Source: CAVSWT01 sp963777515
GTDB taxonomy: Bacteria > Bacteroidota > Ignavibacteria > Ignavibacteriales > Ignavibacteriaceae
Direction of reading: 5' to 3'
Length of the DNA stretch: 64,000 nt
Assembly: GCA_963777515.1 (NCBI GenBank)
Contig: CAVZQU010000013.1
Coordinates: forward strand, 186,001 to 250,000
Under the pieces are notes generated by a model that searched no databases, had not been told where the DNA came from, and worked only from the letters and a program-made list of their open reading frames with translations. Shown here one piece after another: positions 54,110-63,290 of the stretch (its first letter is position 1; each line of letters begins with the position of its first letter). The translations under genes were made by a program, and so were the position numbers.

Positions 54110-55800
54110 TGAATGATAAAGATGCTAAATATGATTTAATGTATGCTTATGCGTTAGGCTGTTTAAATGAAGATGAAGTACTGAACTTTCAAAGAAATAA
54201 CAGTAAGCGACGAAAACTTTGCTATGGGATGAATTAGGTGAATTCCAAAATCTTACCGCACTAATGGCTTCTATACTTACTGTTGAAATGCCAGAGCCTG
54301 AAGTTAAAGAAAAAGTAGCTCAAAAACTTTATAGCTTAAAGAACGAAGATGTTCAACCTGTCAGAACAATCAACAGATGTAAATAAAGAAAACGAAACAT
54401 TCGATAATATAGATGAGTTTGTTGATGAACCTGTTATCGAGGAACCAAAAGAGTCTTCTATTTTTGAAACGCCATTTATAGAAAACGAAACTGTAAATGA
54501 AGAAATAGAGTTGCCAACTTTTGAAAATGATTTAAACGAAACACAGCTTCAAGAAGAAATAGATAAAGAAAAGGATTCAGAATTTCCTGATGAAGAAATT
54601 AAACCGGAACTAGTTTCAATTGCTGAGAATGAAGATTTAAATGATGAACAGGACAAAAGTGAAATAAAGGAAGACAGCGATGCAGAACTTCACCAGGATG
54701 AAGTAAAGCAGGAACAAAAATCATTCGCAAAAAATGAAAATGAGAATGAGAATGATGAGATTTCATTTGATGATGAGACACAAGGGATAGAAGTTCATTC
54801 TGAAAATGAGCTAGAAGAAAAAGTTCGTATTGAAGATATAGAAAATAAAATCGAACAAACCAGTGAAGAAAAGAATTTAATGGAAGAAAATAATGATCCC
54901 TTTGAACTTGATGATGACTTTCTGACAAAAAGAAAAGAGCCGGAAAAATTCAGGATTGAAGACGTTGATGATGAGAAGGTAGAAAAAGTTTCTGAAAACT
55001 TCATTGAAAAATTCATAGAACATAATAAGTCAAGCATAACGGAAAAAATTGACAAGACAATTGAAGGTGTAAAAGAGCAGGTAGGGAACGAACCGGAAGT
55101 TGATGAATCAGGGTATGAACTGGTTCAGCCAACAACTAAAAATTTATCTATCATCGGAAACTTTGACTTGTCTGTAGAAAAAAATGACCTTGATGAAAAT
55201 TCAATTGATCATCAATTGGGTGAGGATTCTTTAAAAAGCCAAGAGCTTCAGCGAGTTTTTATTCAAAAAAATTCCGGTTCAAAACTGCCAATAATTATTC
55301 TTTTCATATTGAGTATTTTGTTTTTAGGTGCGGCGCTATATTTCTATCTTAATTTCAATAAAATTATTACTACAACTAATAAAGAAATTGTTGAATTAAA
55401 ACATGACTCAGCAGCACTTATTTCATCAAAGCAGACTTCACGCGCAGTGATTTCATTTCTTGAATCTCCAAATGTAAGGGTAGTAGAGCTTGGCCCTACA
55501 GAAGCAGCTCCAAATTCATCTGGCAAGCTTTACATTAACTTTAATGCAGGAACCGGATATCTCTTCACAAAAAATTTACCTGTAATTGCCAGCGATAAAA
55601 GTCTGCAGCTTTGGTTAACAGAAGGAAGTAGATTTATTTCTTTAGGAGTGGTTGATACAAAAGGCGACGATGAATATTATCCTTTCACATTCAAATCAGT
55701 CAGTTCACCTGCTACTACTGAAATATTAGTTACAGAAGAAAATTCAGGCGGGGCAGTACAGCCCAGCAGCAGGCTGCTTTTAATTGGAGCCTTAGAATAA
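54110..55800 (+). CDS. RskA-type anti-sigma factor with long acidic insertion (two frameshifts)
   Basis: Reconstructed from three frames, about 563 residues. The N-terminal part (MNDKDAKYDLMYAYALGCLNEDEVLNFQ; then LLWDELGEFQNLTALMASILTVEMPEPEVKEKVAQKLYSL) is the cytoplasmic sigma-binding domain. From about 54349 a 310-residue low-complexity stretch very rich in Glu and Asp follows; it includes two copies of an RIED(V/I) motif (VRIEDIENK and FRIEDVDDEK). A membrane segment (LPIIILFILSILFLGAALYFYL) leads to the C-terminal RskA-like outer domain (LQLWLTEGSRFISLGVVDTKGDDEYYPFTF). Normal RskA proteins are about 230-280 residues, so the acidic region is the unusual part. Its stop is 4 bases from a convergent gene. 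Confidence 0.75.
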
Positions 55801-55803
55801 ATT

Positions 55804-56082
55804 TTATTTCTTTTCAGATCTTCTTAAAAGAAAATAAATGCCCGCCGCAATTATAATTATAGGCAAGTATTTTATGGTTATATTCGCTAAAGAATTAAAA
55901 AAGACCGAAGAATTAAATTTCCCCCAGAAAAATACGGATACAATTCCCATCAGGATAAACACTATAGAAATTAGAAAATAAATTTTATCTTTTATGCTGT
56001 CAAAAAATATAATTAAAAAGCTAAAGCCGATATTAAAAAAAAGTGCAGGGTAAAATACTTCGGAATTATCTTCTAAATTCAA
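55804..56082 (-). CDS. Small membrane protein of unknown function
   Basis: A 92-residue protein from a TTG start (MNLEDNSEVFYPALFFNIGFSFLI...) with three hydrophobic segments and a basic C-terminus LLRRSEKK. The topology resembles small LiaF/DUF5668-type membrane domains but no signature is clear. Its start overlaps the end of the preceding small membrane gene by about 17 bases, so the two are probably co-translated. Confidence 0.5.
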   Translation of the reverse strand: MNLEDNSEVFYPALFFNIGFSFLIIFFDSIKDKIYFLISIVFILMGIVSVFFWGKFNSSVFFNSLANITIKYLPIIIIAAGIYFLLRRSEKK

Positions 56083-56314
56083 AATTATTAATTAGAAAAA
56101 GCACTACCCCCCAGAGAAAAATAAAAGAACTGGAAAAAACTAATGGAAATATTTCCCTTCCCAAAGAATTAAAAAAAAATCCAAGTCCAGCAAAAATTAG
56201 AGTATAACTTAATATTTCAACGATAATGTAAGCTTATAAATCCGAAAAGCTGAAGAGCAAAGAAAAAACTAAAAAAGTAAAAATATAAATTAGAATAGGA
56301 TGATGTAATTTCAC
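56066..56314 (-). CDS. Small membrane protein, frame disturbed
   Basis: From a GTG at 56314 the frame reads VKLHHPILIYIFTFLVFSLLF and ends with VEILSYTLIFAGLGFFFNSLG, FSSSFIFLWGVVLFLINNFEFRR to a stop at 56066-56068, interrupted by one TAA near the middle. A shift through another frame (ALQLFGFISLH) removes the stop, so two indels are likelier than a nonsense change. About 82 residues, three membrane segments. No family recognised. Confidence 0.4.
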
Positions 56315-56350
56315 AAGAAAAAATTAATTATTAGTGATTTATTATGGAAA

Positions 56351-57274
56351 TTATAAAATTCTCTGTCCCATACTTGAAGCAATAATTTCGGAAGCAAAAA
56401 TAGCGCTTTTATTTTTATTATCTAAAATAGGATTTACTTCCGTAACTTCTAAAGATGACATACAGCCGCATTCGGCAATTGCTTCCATTATTAGATGAGC
56501 TTCACGATAGCTTAATCCCCCCGGTACAGGCGTCCCTACGCCCGGTACAATTGAAGGATCAACACTATCAAGATCAAAACTCACATGAATGTGATCGACA
56601 TTTTCCTTAAAGTGTTTCAGCACTCGAGTTATAACCCTATGAATTCCGAGTTTGTCGATATCTGACATAGTGTAAACCGGCAGTTTTAATTTTTTAATAT
56701 TTTTTCTTTCAAGTATATCAATGCTTCTAATTCCGATTAAAGCGCAGTTTTCAGGTTTTATTTTTGGTTTAAATCCGCAAAAATTTACAAGTTTTTCATG
56801 CCCAAGACCGAGTGAAGCGGACATCGGCATCCCGTGAATATTTCCCGAAGGCGAAGTAGTATCGGTGTTCATGTCAGGATGTGCATCAATCCAAATTACG
56901 CCAAGTTCCAATTTGTTTTTTTTGCAGTAAGATGAAATGCCGGCAATGGTTCCCAGCGCCATTGAATGGTCGCCACCGATACAAAGAGGAAATTGATCTT
57001 TGTCTAAAACTTTTTCAATTTTTGAAGCTAATATTTTTGAAGTTCTTAAAATTTCATTTAAGTATTTCATTTTTGGATTATGAATTTTTTGCTTTTCCAT
57101 AATTTGAATATTTATGTCCCCGCTGTCAATAACTTTATAGCCAAGCGATTCAAGTTTTCCCTGAATATTTGCAATACGCAATGCGGATGGTCCCATATCC
57201 ACTCCGCGTCTATCGGCGCCCAAGTCCATAGGAAATCCAATAATGTTTACAGTTTTTGTCTGATTATTTTTCAT
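56351..57274 (-). CDS. rocF: Arginase
   Basis: A 307-residue manganese enzyme that hydrolyses arginine to ornithine and urea. The metal ligands are visible: H103 in GGDHSMALG, D130/H132/D134 in DAHPDMNT, and D234/D236 in SFDLDSVDP. The family segments PGVGTPVPGGLSYREAHLIMEAI and SLEVTEVNPILDN are intact. The sequence fits arginase (FPMDLGADRRGVDMGPSALR) better than agmatinase. It is the longest fully intact enzyme gene in an indel-rich stretch. The gene is monocistronic; no urease genes lie nearby. Confidence 0.93.
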   Translation of the reverse strand: MKNNQTKTVNIIGFPMDLGADRRGVDMGPSALRIANIQGKLESLGYKVIDSGDINIQIMEKQKIHNPKMKYLNEILRTSKILASKIEKVLDKDQFPLCIGGDHSMALGTIAGISSYCKKNKLELGVIWIDAHPDMNTDTTSPSGNIHGMPMSASLGLGHEKLVNFCGFKPKIKPENCALIGIRSIDILERKNIKKLKLPVYTMSDIDKLGIHRVITRVLKHFKENVDHIHVSFDLDSVDPSIVPGVGTPVPGGLSYREAHLIMEAIAECGCMSSLEVTEVNPILDNKNKSAIFASEIIASSMGQRIL

Positions 57275-57466
57275 AAAATATTAATTTGTGAAGATAAAAT
57301 TATAAATGATTTATTTTCAGATTAAATGTTTAAATGATAATATCACAATTTAATCATAAAGCCTCTTTTACAATACAATTTATTTAAGTTAATGCTTATA
57401 TTTGATTCGCCTTCATTTCGAAAACAAAAAATATTGAATTTTATTATAACAAAACCGTATTAAATT

Positions 57467-58814
57467 ATGAAAAAATATTCAACCGAGCCTCAAATAAATG
57501 TAGGCATTTTATCAGAAACAAAAATTAATTTTGAACTTTATGGTGATTTTGAATTCGAAGGGAAAAATTGCAGCGGGATTTTTTCAGCTGAATTAGAAAA
57601 TAATAAAATTATCTGCAAAAACGGCAAAGAAAAAATTGCCGAAGCTGATGAAATATTCTTTAAGACAAAGGATCCGGAAAGGGATTCTTTTTTAATTAAA
57701 GAGGTGACAATTGGTGTTAAATTTCATTGGGAAAGAAAGGAAAAGCAGCGATTTCTCGGTTCTTTAAAAATAATAATTGAAGATGATAAGCTTACAGCCA
57801 TAAATGTTGTTCCGATTGAAGCATATTAATAAGCGTTATTTCTTCGGAAATGAGCGCAAGAAGTTCGCTTCAGTTATTAAAAGCTCACGCTATTGTTTCG
57901 CGAAGCTGGCTGCTGGCACAAATTGAAAAATCAAAATCATTAAAAAAACAAAGCGGAAGTTATAATACCGTACATGAAAATGAAATTGAAATTATAAAAT
58001 GGTATGATAGAGAAGATCATAAAAATTTTGATGTTTGCGCCGATGACCATTGCCAGCGTTACCAGGGAATAACAAAAGTTTATACAGAAATTGCGCGTCA
58101 AGCTGTAAAGGAAACCAAAGGAATTGTTGTTTCGTATGATAATAAAATTTGCGATGCAAGGTATTCCAAATCATGCGGCGGAGTATACCGAATCATTTGA
58201 AAATGTTTGGGAGCCTTTGAAATATGAATATCTTTCTTCAGTTGTAGATTATAAATATGAACCTGATAATTTTAATTTAGATTTTTCCAATGAATCGAAT
58301 GCAAAGAAATGGATTCTAGGAAACCCTCCGGCATTTTGCAACACTAAGGATAAAAAAATCTTGTCTCAAATACTTTTGGACTTTGATCAGGAAACAACTG
58401 ATTTTTACCGCTGGAAAATTGAATACTCGCAAGCAGAAATTTCAAATCTCATTAAAGAAAAAAGCGGAATTGATTTTGGGGAAATATTGGATTTAATTCC
58501 CATTGAAAGAGGAACCTCCGCAAGATTAATAAAATTAAAAATTTTCGGTTCTAAAAAAACATTAATAATAGGGAAAGAATTTGAGATAAGAAGAATACTT
58601 TCAAAATCTCATTTATATAGTTCCGCGATTGTTATTAAAAAAGTTTTAAGCGAAAATAAAAATCCGATTAAATTTATTATTTCCGGTGCGGGTTGGGGGC
58701 ACGGAGTCGGGCTTTGTCAAATAGGAGCTGCGGTTATGGCATCGCAAGGTTATAATTTTGATGAGATATCTACTGCATTATTTTTCTAACGCACGTCTTT
58801 CTAAACTTTATTAA
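57467..58814 (+). CDS. SpoIID/LytB-domain protein (three frameshifts)
   Basis: Assembled from three frames, about 449 residues. Frame 1 (57467-57829) ends at IEAY, where one missing T would restore LISVISSEMSARSSLQLLKAHAIVSRSWLLAQ of frame 2. Frame 3 carries YTESFENVWEPLKYEYLSSV, ISGAGWGHGVGLCQIGAAVMASQGYNFDEI, and a last shift gives HYFSNARLSKLY, ending at 58814. The AxSRSW, SCGG and GxGWGHGVGLCQxGA motifs are the family core. SpoIID proteins are lytic transglycosylases acting on peptidoglycan; LytB-like members modify an amidase. No signal peptide is visible, unlike most members. Confidence 0.8.
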
Positions 58815-58831
58815 AATTTATTAAGCGTTAA

Positions 58832-59959
58832 ATGAAAATTTTGGTATCATGTTTATCTAAAAGCTGGGGCGGAATGGAAATGGTAACCCTAATTTTTATT
58901 AAAAAACTTTTAGAAAGAAATATTAATATTGAATTTTTGTGCATAATGGAATCAAGGCTGCATATTGAAGCAAATTCATTAGGGATTATAATAAATCCTA
59001 TAAAAGCCGGCGGTTATTTCCATCCAAATTCAATTTTAAAAGTTACAGTGTTAATCAGAAACAAGAAATACGATTTAATTCATACTCATGCTTCAAAAGA
59101 TTTATGGCTGATTGTTCCGGCGCTAAAAATTTTACGCAGCCGAATTCCTCTTTTGCTTACAAAACATGTGGGCTCCTTTATTATTAAAAAAGATAAACTC
59201 CATAAGTATATTTACAATCGGGTTACTTTTGCGCTGGCAATTAGTAAGGTCATTGCAAAAAATTTATTCGAAACTTGTCCTTTACCGAAAGAGAAAATTT
59301 TAATTCATCATAACGGAGTAGATTTAAAAAAATTTAATGTTTCCGAAATTGATTCAACTAAAATGCGGGAAGAATTAAAAATTAAAAAAAATGAAATGGT
59401 TTTAGGAATGATGGCGAGATTCAGCCCAGGCAAAGGGCATGAAGAATTTTTGTTCGCAGCAAATGAGCTTAACAAGAAATATGAAAATCTAAAATTTTTA
59501 ATTGTGGGTGAACCAAGCCGTGGTGAAAATGATTTTGCAGAATCAATAAAAAACCTTGCAAAAGATTATAATTTGAAAAATTTAATATTTACCGGATATA
59601 GAACTGATATACCGCAGATGCTTTCTGCTATGGACATTTTTGTTTTCCCTTCGCACTCAGAAGCATTTGGAATTGCACTTATCGAGGCTATGGCTATGAA
59701 AGTGCCATCAGTCTGCTCAAACTCTGATGGGATTTTGGACATAGCAGTTGATGGAGAAACGTCTTATCTTTTTGAGAGAAGGAATGGAAATGACTTATTA
59801 GAAAAATTATCATTACTTATAAATTCTGAAGAAGCACGGAATAATTTTTCTGAGGCATCACGCAAAAGAGTAGAGAAATTTTTTGATATAGAGAATATTA
59901 TTGATCAATTAATTGATATCTATAATCGTTCATTAAAACCATTAACTAATAAATTATAA
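58832..59959 (+). CDS. Glycosyltransferase family 4
   Basis: A 375-residue GT-B enzyme. The N-terminal domain begins MKILVSCLSKSWGGMEMVTLIFIKKL, and the C-terminal domain has LGMMARFSPGKGHEEFLFAANEL, FTGYRTDIPQMLSAMDIFVFPSHSEAFGIALIEAMAMKVPSVCSNSDGI with the EX7E retaining motif (E-A-F-G-I-A-L-I-E). It likely adds a sugar to a lipid-linked glycan or surface polymer. It is intact and 17 bases after the reconstructed end of the SpoIID-like gene. A lipoprotein gene and a GT2 gene follow. Confidence 0.92.
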   Translation: MKILVSCLSKSWGGMEMVTLIFIKKLLERNINIEFLCIMESRLHIEANSLGIIINPIKAGGYFHPNSILKVTVLIRNKKYDLIHTHASKDLWLIVPALKILRSRIPLLLTKHVGSFIIKKDKLHKYIYNRVTFALAISKVIAKNLFETCPLPKEKILIHHNGVDLKKFNVSEIDSTKMREELKIKKNEMVLGMMARFSPGKGHEEFLFAANELNKKYENLKFLIVGEPSRGENDFAESIKNLAKDYNLKNLIFTGYRTDIPQMLSAMDIFVFPSHSEAFGIALIEAMAMKVPSVCSNSDGILDIAVDGETSYLFERRNGNDLLEKLSLLINSEEARNNFSEASRKRVEKFFDIENIIDQLIDIYNRSLKPLTNKL

Positions 59960-59970
59960 AAGGAGTATTT

Positions 59971-60414
59971 ATGTTTAATATATACGGGCTCGGAAGAAAA
60001 ATTTTAATGCTTGTATCTGCAGGCTTAATATTGGCAAGCTGTAGTACTACTAAAGAAATTACTACTAGTTCATTTACGCAATCTGAATGCCGAAATGAAA
60101 AAACTATTAGTAATTCAAATGAGTTTGTTTCTGAAACAGCTGAAAATCTAAATGTATTCCAGCGTGGAGATTTACTAACTGCTGCTGTTGATGTTGAAAC
60201 TTATTGCAATGCTCAATTATCATTTGATGTTGTAAAAAAAGATAATGAACTATGGTTAAAACTAAAGAATACCAGCGGCGTAAAAGATTCATGTGTCTGC
60301 GTAAAAAATGTTAGCATAGAATTGCAGAATGTTGAACCAATGGATTACAAAGTGTTTGTTACAAATCTCAGTGGAAGTCAATTGCTTTCAAAGACGACTT
60401 TTACTGCTAAATAG
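59971..60414 (+). CDS. Putative lipoprotein of unknown function
   Basis: A 147-residue protein with a lipoprotein-type signal ending ILASC (residues 20-24). The mature part is a beta-rich domain with LTAAVDVETYCNAQLSFDVVKKDNELWLKLKNTSGVKDSCVCVKNVSIELQNV and paired Cys residues (CVC). No family recognised. An AAAGGAG ribosome site precedes the start, and a strong terminator follows the stop. Confidence 0.65.
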   Translation: MFNIYGLGRKILMLVSAGLILASCSTTKEITTSSFTQSECRNEKTISNSNEFVSETAENLNVFQRGDLLTAAVDVETYCNAQLSFDVVKKDNELWLKLKNTSGVKDSCVCVKNVSIELQNVEPMDYKVFVTNLSGSQLLSKTTFTAK

Positions 60415-60434
60415 ATATTAAATAATATTTAAAC

Positions 60435-60464
60435 TTGAGATACTGATTTTACTCAGTATCTCAA
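60435..60464 (+). terminator. Rho-independent terminator
   Basis: TTGAGATACTGA pairs perfectly with TCAGTATCTCAA around a 6-base loop, followed by TTTATTCTTTA. It ends the GT4/lipoprotein transcript. Confidence 0.85.
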
Positions 60465-60546
60465 TTTATTCTTTAATACTCTTTGTTTCTTCTTCAATTT
60501 AATATTTAATTTTTAATACAAAAAATAAATTTCATATCGGGATAAA

Positions 60547-62010
60547 ATGGTAATGCGTTTTTACTTTTCAACAATGAACAGCACTCAAAAGAAACAATTA
60601 AAAATTTAAAGCTAAGCTCTTCAATTGATGTTATTTACTTACTTTCTCAAAGTGATGGAATTGGTAAATATGAAGGATGTGAAGTCTTAAAAATTAATTC
60701 ATTGCATTCAACCGAGACCATTAAACTGATAGAGAATAAAACGAAAAATGATTTCATTTTATTCATCACTCAAAATACACTGATTCAATTAAGCCAGTTT
60801 GCAGTTGAAAGGTTTGTGAATGTTGCGGAGATGACATCTTCAGGTATAGTTTATTCTGATTATTATGAAATAAAAAATAATAAAAGAACTTCACATCCTG
60901 TAATTGATTATCAAATTGGAAGTGTTCGTGATGATTTTAATTTCGGCCCGGTATTGTTTATTAGAAGGTCTGCAATTACAAACGCATTAAAAGAAAATCC
61001 GTCTGACTATAATTATGCAGCTTTATATGATTTGAGGTTAAATATTTCTCAGAATTTTTCAGTTACTCATGTGCCTGAATATTTATATTCAATTGTCGAA
61101 ATAGACAAAAGAGAATCCGGTGAGAAAATGTTTGATTATGTTAATCCAAAAAATCGGGAAGTACAAGTTGAAATGGAAATGGCTGCAACTTCCCATTTGA
61201 AAAATATAGGAGCTTATTTAACTTCAGAGTTCAATTCAATAAATGAAGAGAAGAAGAATTTCCTTTTGAAGCATCTGTAATTATTCCTGTTAGAAACCGT
61301 GTAAAAACAATTAAGGATGCTGTTGAATCAGCGTTAAAACAAAAAACTAATTTTGCATTTTAATATAATCATTGTTGATAATCATTCAAAGGATGGAACA
61401 ACAGAAATTTTAAAATCGCTGTCTGAGAAAAATAAGAATGTAGTTCATATAATTCCTCAAAGGGAAGACCTGGGAATTGGAGGATGCTGGAATGAAGCTG
61501 TACACAGTTTGCATTGCGGAAAATATTCCTGTCAGCTCGATAGCGACGATGTTTACCAGGATGAAAATACACTTCAAAAAATTGTTGATGTTTTTAAAAA
61601 AGAAAAATGTGCAATGGTAATTGGCTCATACACATTAACAGATTTTAAAATGAATACAATCCCGCCGGGATTAATAGACCATAAAGAATGGACTCCTGAA
61701 AACGGAAGAAACAATGCGTTAAGAATAAATGGCTTGGAGCACCACGCTGCTTTTATACCCCGGTTCTTAGAAAAATAAAAATTCCAAATGTAAGTTATGG
61801 TGAAGATTATGCAGTAGGGTTAGCTGTCTCCAGGCATTACCAAATCGGTAGAATTTATGAGTCAATTTATTTTTGCAGAAGATGGGAAGATAATTCCGAT
61901 GCAGCCTTTCCGTTGAAAAACAAAATTTAAATAATTTTTATAAAGATAAGATTAGAAGCTTCGAAATACTTGCCCGCCAAAGATTAAACGCAAAAAACGA
62001 CATCGAATAA
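60547..62010 (+). CDS. GT2 glycosyltransferase (about four frameshifts)
   Basis: Fragments in three frames join into about 487 residues. An N-terminal GT-A-like domain (AFLLFNNEQHSKETIKNLKLSSSIDVIYLL...FILFITQNTLIQLSQFAVERFV...GIVYSDYYEIKN) is followed by a second domain in another frame (ASVIIPVRNRVKTIKDAVESALKQKT, then FNIIIVDNHSKDGTTEILKSL...SCQLDSDDVYQDENTLQKIVDVF with the DxDD metal motif). The end is YGEDYAVGLAVSRHYQIGRIYESIYFCRRWEDNSDA. It would use a nucleotide sugar; the acceptor is unknown. The two-domain layout is real because both parts contain GT-A hallmarks. Frame breaks fall near 60550, 61260, 61355 and 61755. Confidence 0.7.
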
Positions 62011-62037
62011 TTTTTTTAACTTTCAAAAATTTAATGC

Positions 62038-62966
62038 TTGAAAATATTCTTAATTAACAATCGTGAAGTAAGTGTTTCAATAAATCAAAATGATTTTTCC
62101 GAAGCTGCAAAAAAACTTTTATTACAACAAATAAATAATTGGCAGTTTGCTGCAAATGGATTTGAATCTTTAAAGTCAATTCAAACAAAGGATTTTAAGT
62201 TTGATGAGTATAAAATTAAAGTTCAATTTAATCCAGGAAGAATCAAATCAAGCTCTGCAAAAGTGGATGAAAAATCTATTAAGGAAAGAGAATGTTTTTT
62301 ATGCTTGGAAAATCTGCCGTCGGAGCAAAAAGGAATTTTAATAAATGAAGAATATTTAATTCTTGTAAATCCATTTCCTATTTTCCCGGAACATTTTACA
62401 ATTCCGCATATCAGGCATATTCCCCAAAGCATTAAAAATGCATTCGTCAGATTTATTAGAAATAAGCAAAGAACTTTCAAAATATTATTGCGTTTTTTAT
62501 AATGGTCCGAAATGCGGTGCTTCAGCTCCTGATCATTTGCATTTTCAAGCCGGTACAAAAAATTTTATGCCGATTGATTTAGAGTTTCATCAATTGAAAA
62601 ATGAATTCGGAAATATTTTATTAGAAGATAAAAATATAATTCTAATTTGCTGTCGATGATGGATTAAGAAGATTCATTTCCATTGAAAGTCATGATAAAT
62701 ATTTAATTGAAAAAGTATTCAATAAATTTTACGAACAATATAAAAATATTTCTGACAATAGCGATGAACCAATGATGAATATAATTTCCAACTATGAACA
62801 AAAATCTGGCTGGAGGGTTATTATTTTTTTAAGAGAGAAACATCGTCCTTCACATTATTTTGCTAAGGAAGAAAATCAATTATTAATTAGTCCTGCGAGT
62901 GTAGATTTAGGTGGGGTTTTAATTACTCCACGGCAAAAAGATTTTGAAAAATTTCGAAAAATATAA
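62038..62966 (+). CDS. DUF4922 HIT-like nucleotidyltransferase-type protein (two frameshifts)
   Basis: Joined from three frames, about 309 residues, starting at a TTG. RECFLCLENLPSEQKGILINEEYLILVNPFPIFPEHFTIPHIRHIPQSI, then SDLLEISKELSKYYCVFYNGPKCGASAPDHLHFQAG, then DDGLRRFISIESHDKYLIEKVFNKFYEQYK and GWRVIIFLREKHRPSHYF. The HIT-like P-D-H-L-H-F-Q motif and F-P-x-F-P-x-H are characteristic of DUF4922/GDP-galactose-phosphorylase-type enzymes. Bacteroidota genomes often place it near glycosyltransferases, as here. Exact substrate unknown. Shifts fall near 62440 and 62655. Confidence 0.75.
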
Positions 62967-63290
62967 TTGTTGAAATATTTGACGAAGTGAACTCTTAATC
63001 AAGAAAAATTTGATTAGATTAAAAATAACCTTACAAGTAAAAAGTACTTAATTTTTATTTTGAATTCTAATAAAATTAAATTATAAATTTTTTCCCATCA
63101 ATAAAATTTTTAGACTTCGTCTCATTATCTAACAGTTTTAAAATTTACCTCCAATGTTTGAAAAACATCGATTTTAAGATCAATTCTAATATAAATCTAA
63201 TAAAAGTTTGGACTAATATTTGGTTTAACCCATTCACTGCTATAAGTGGTTAATATGTAAAACTGTTTTCTAAGACTAAATGGGAGAAAA
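62967..63290. other. 324-base AT-rich intergenic region, no gene seen
   Basis: Between the DUF4922 gene and the last partial gene. It is very AT-rich with stops in all frames; I see no hairpin, repeat or RNA-like pattern. The ribosome site GGGAG for the next gene is at its right end. Confidence 0.4.

Noticed and set aside
54599..55055. Long minus-strand open frames opposite the acidic region, with His/Phe- or Ser/Phe-rich translations
   Set aside because: They are mirror images of the Glu/Asp-rich coding strand and have no family resemblance.
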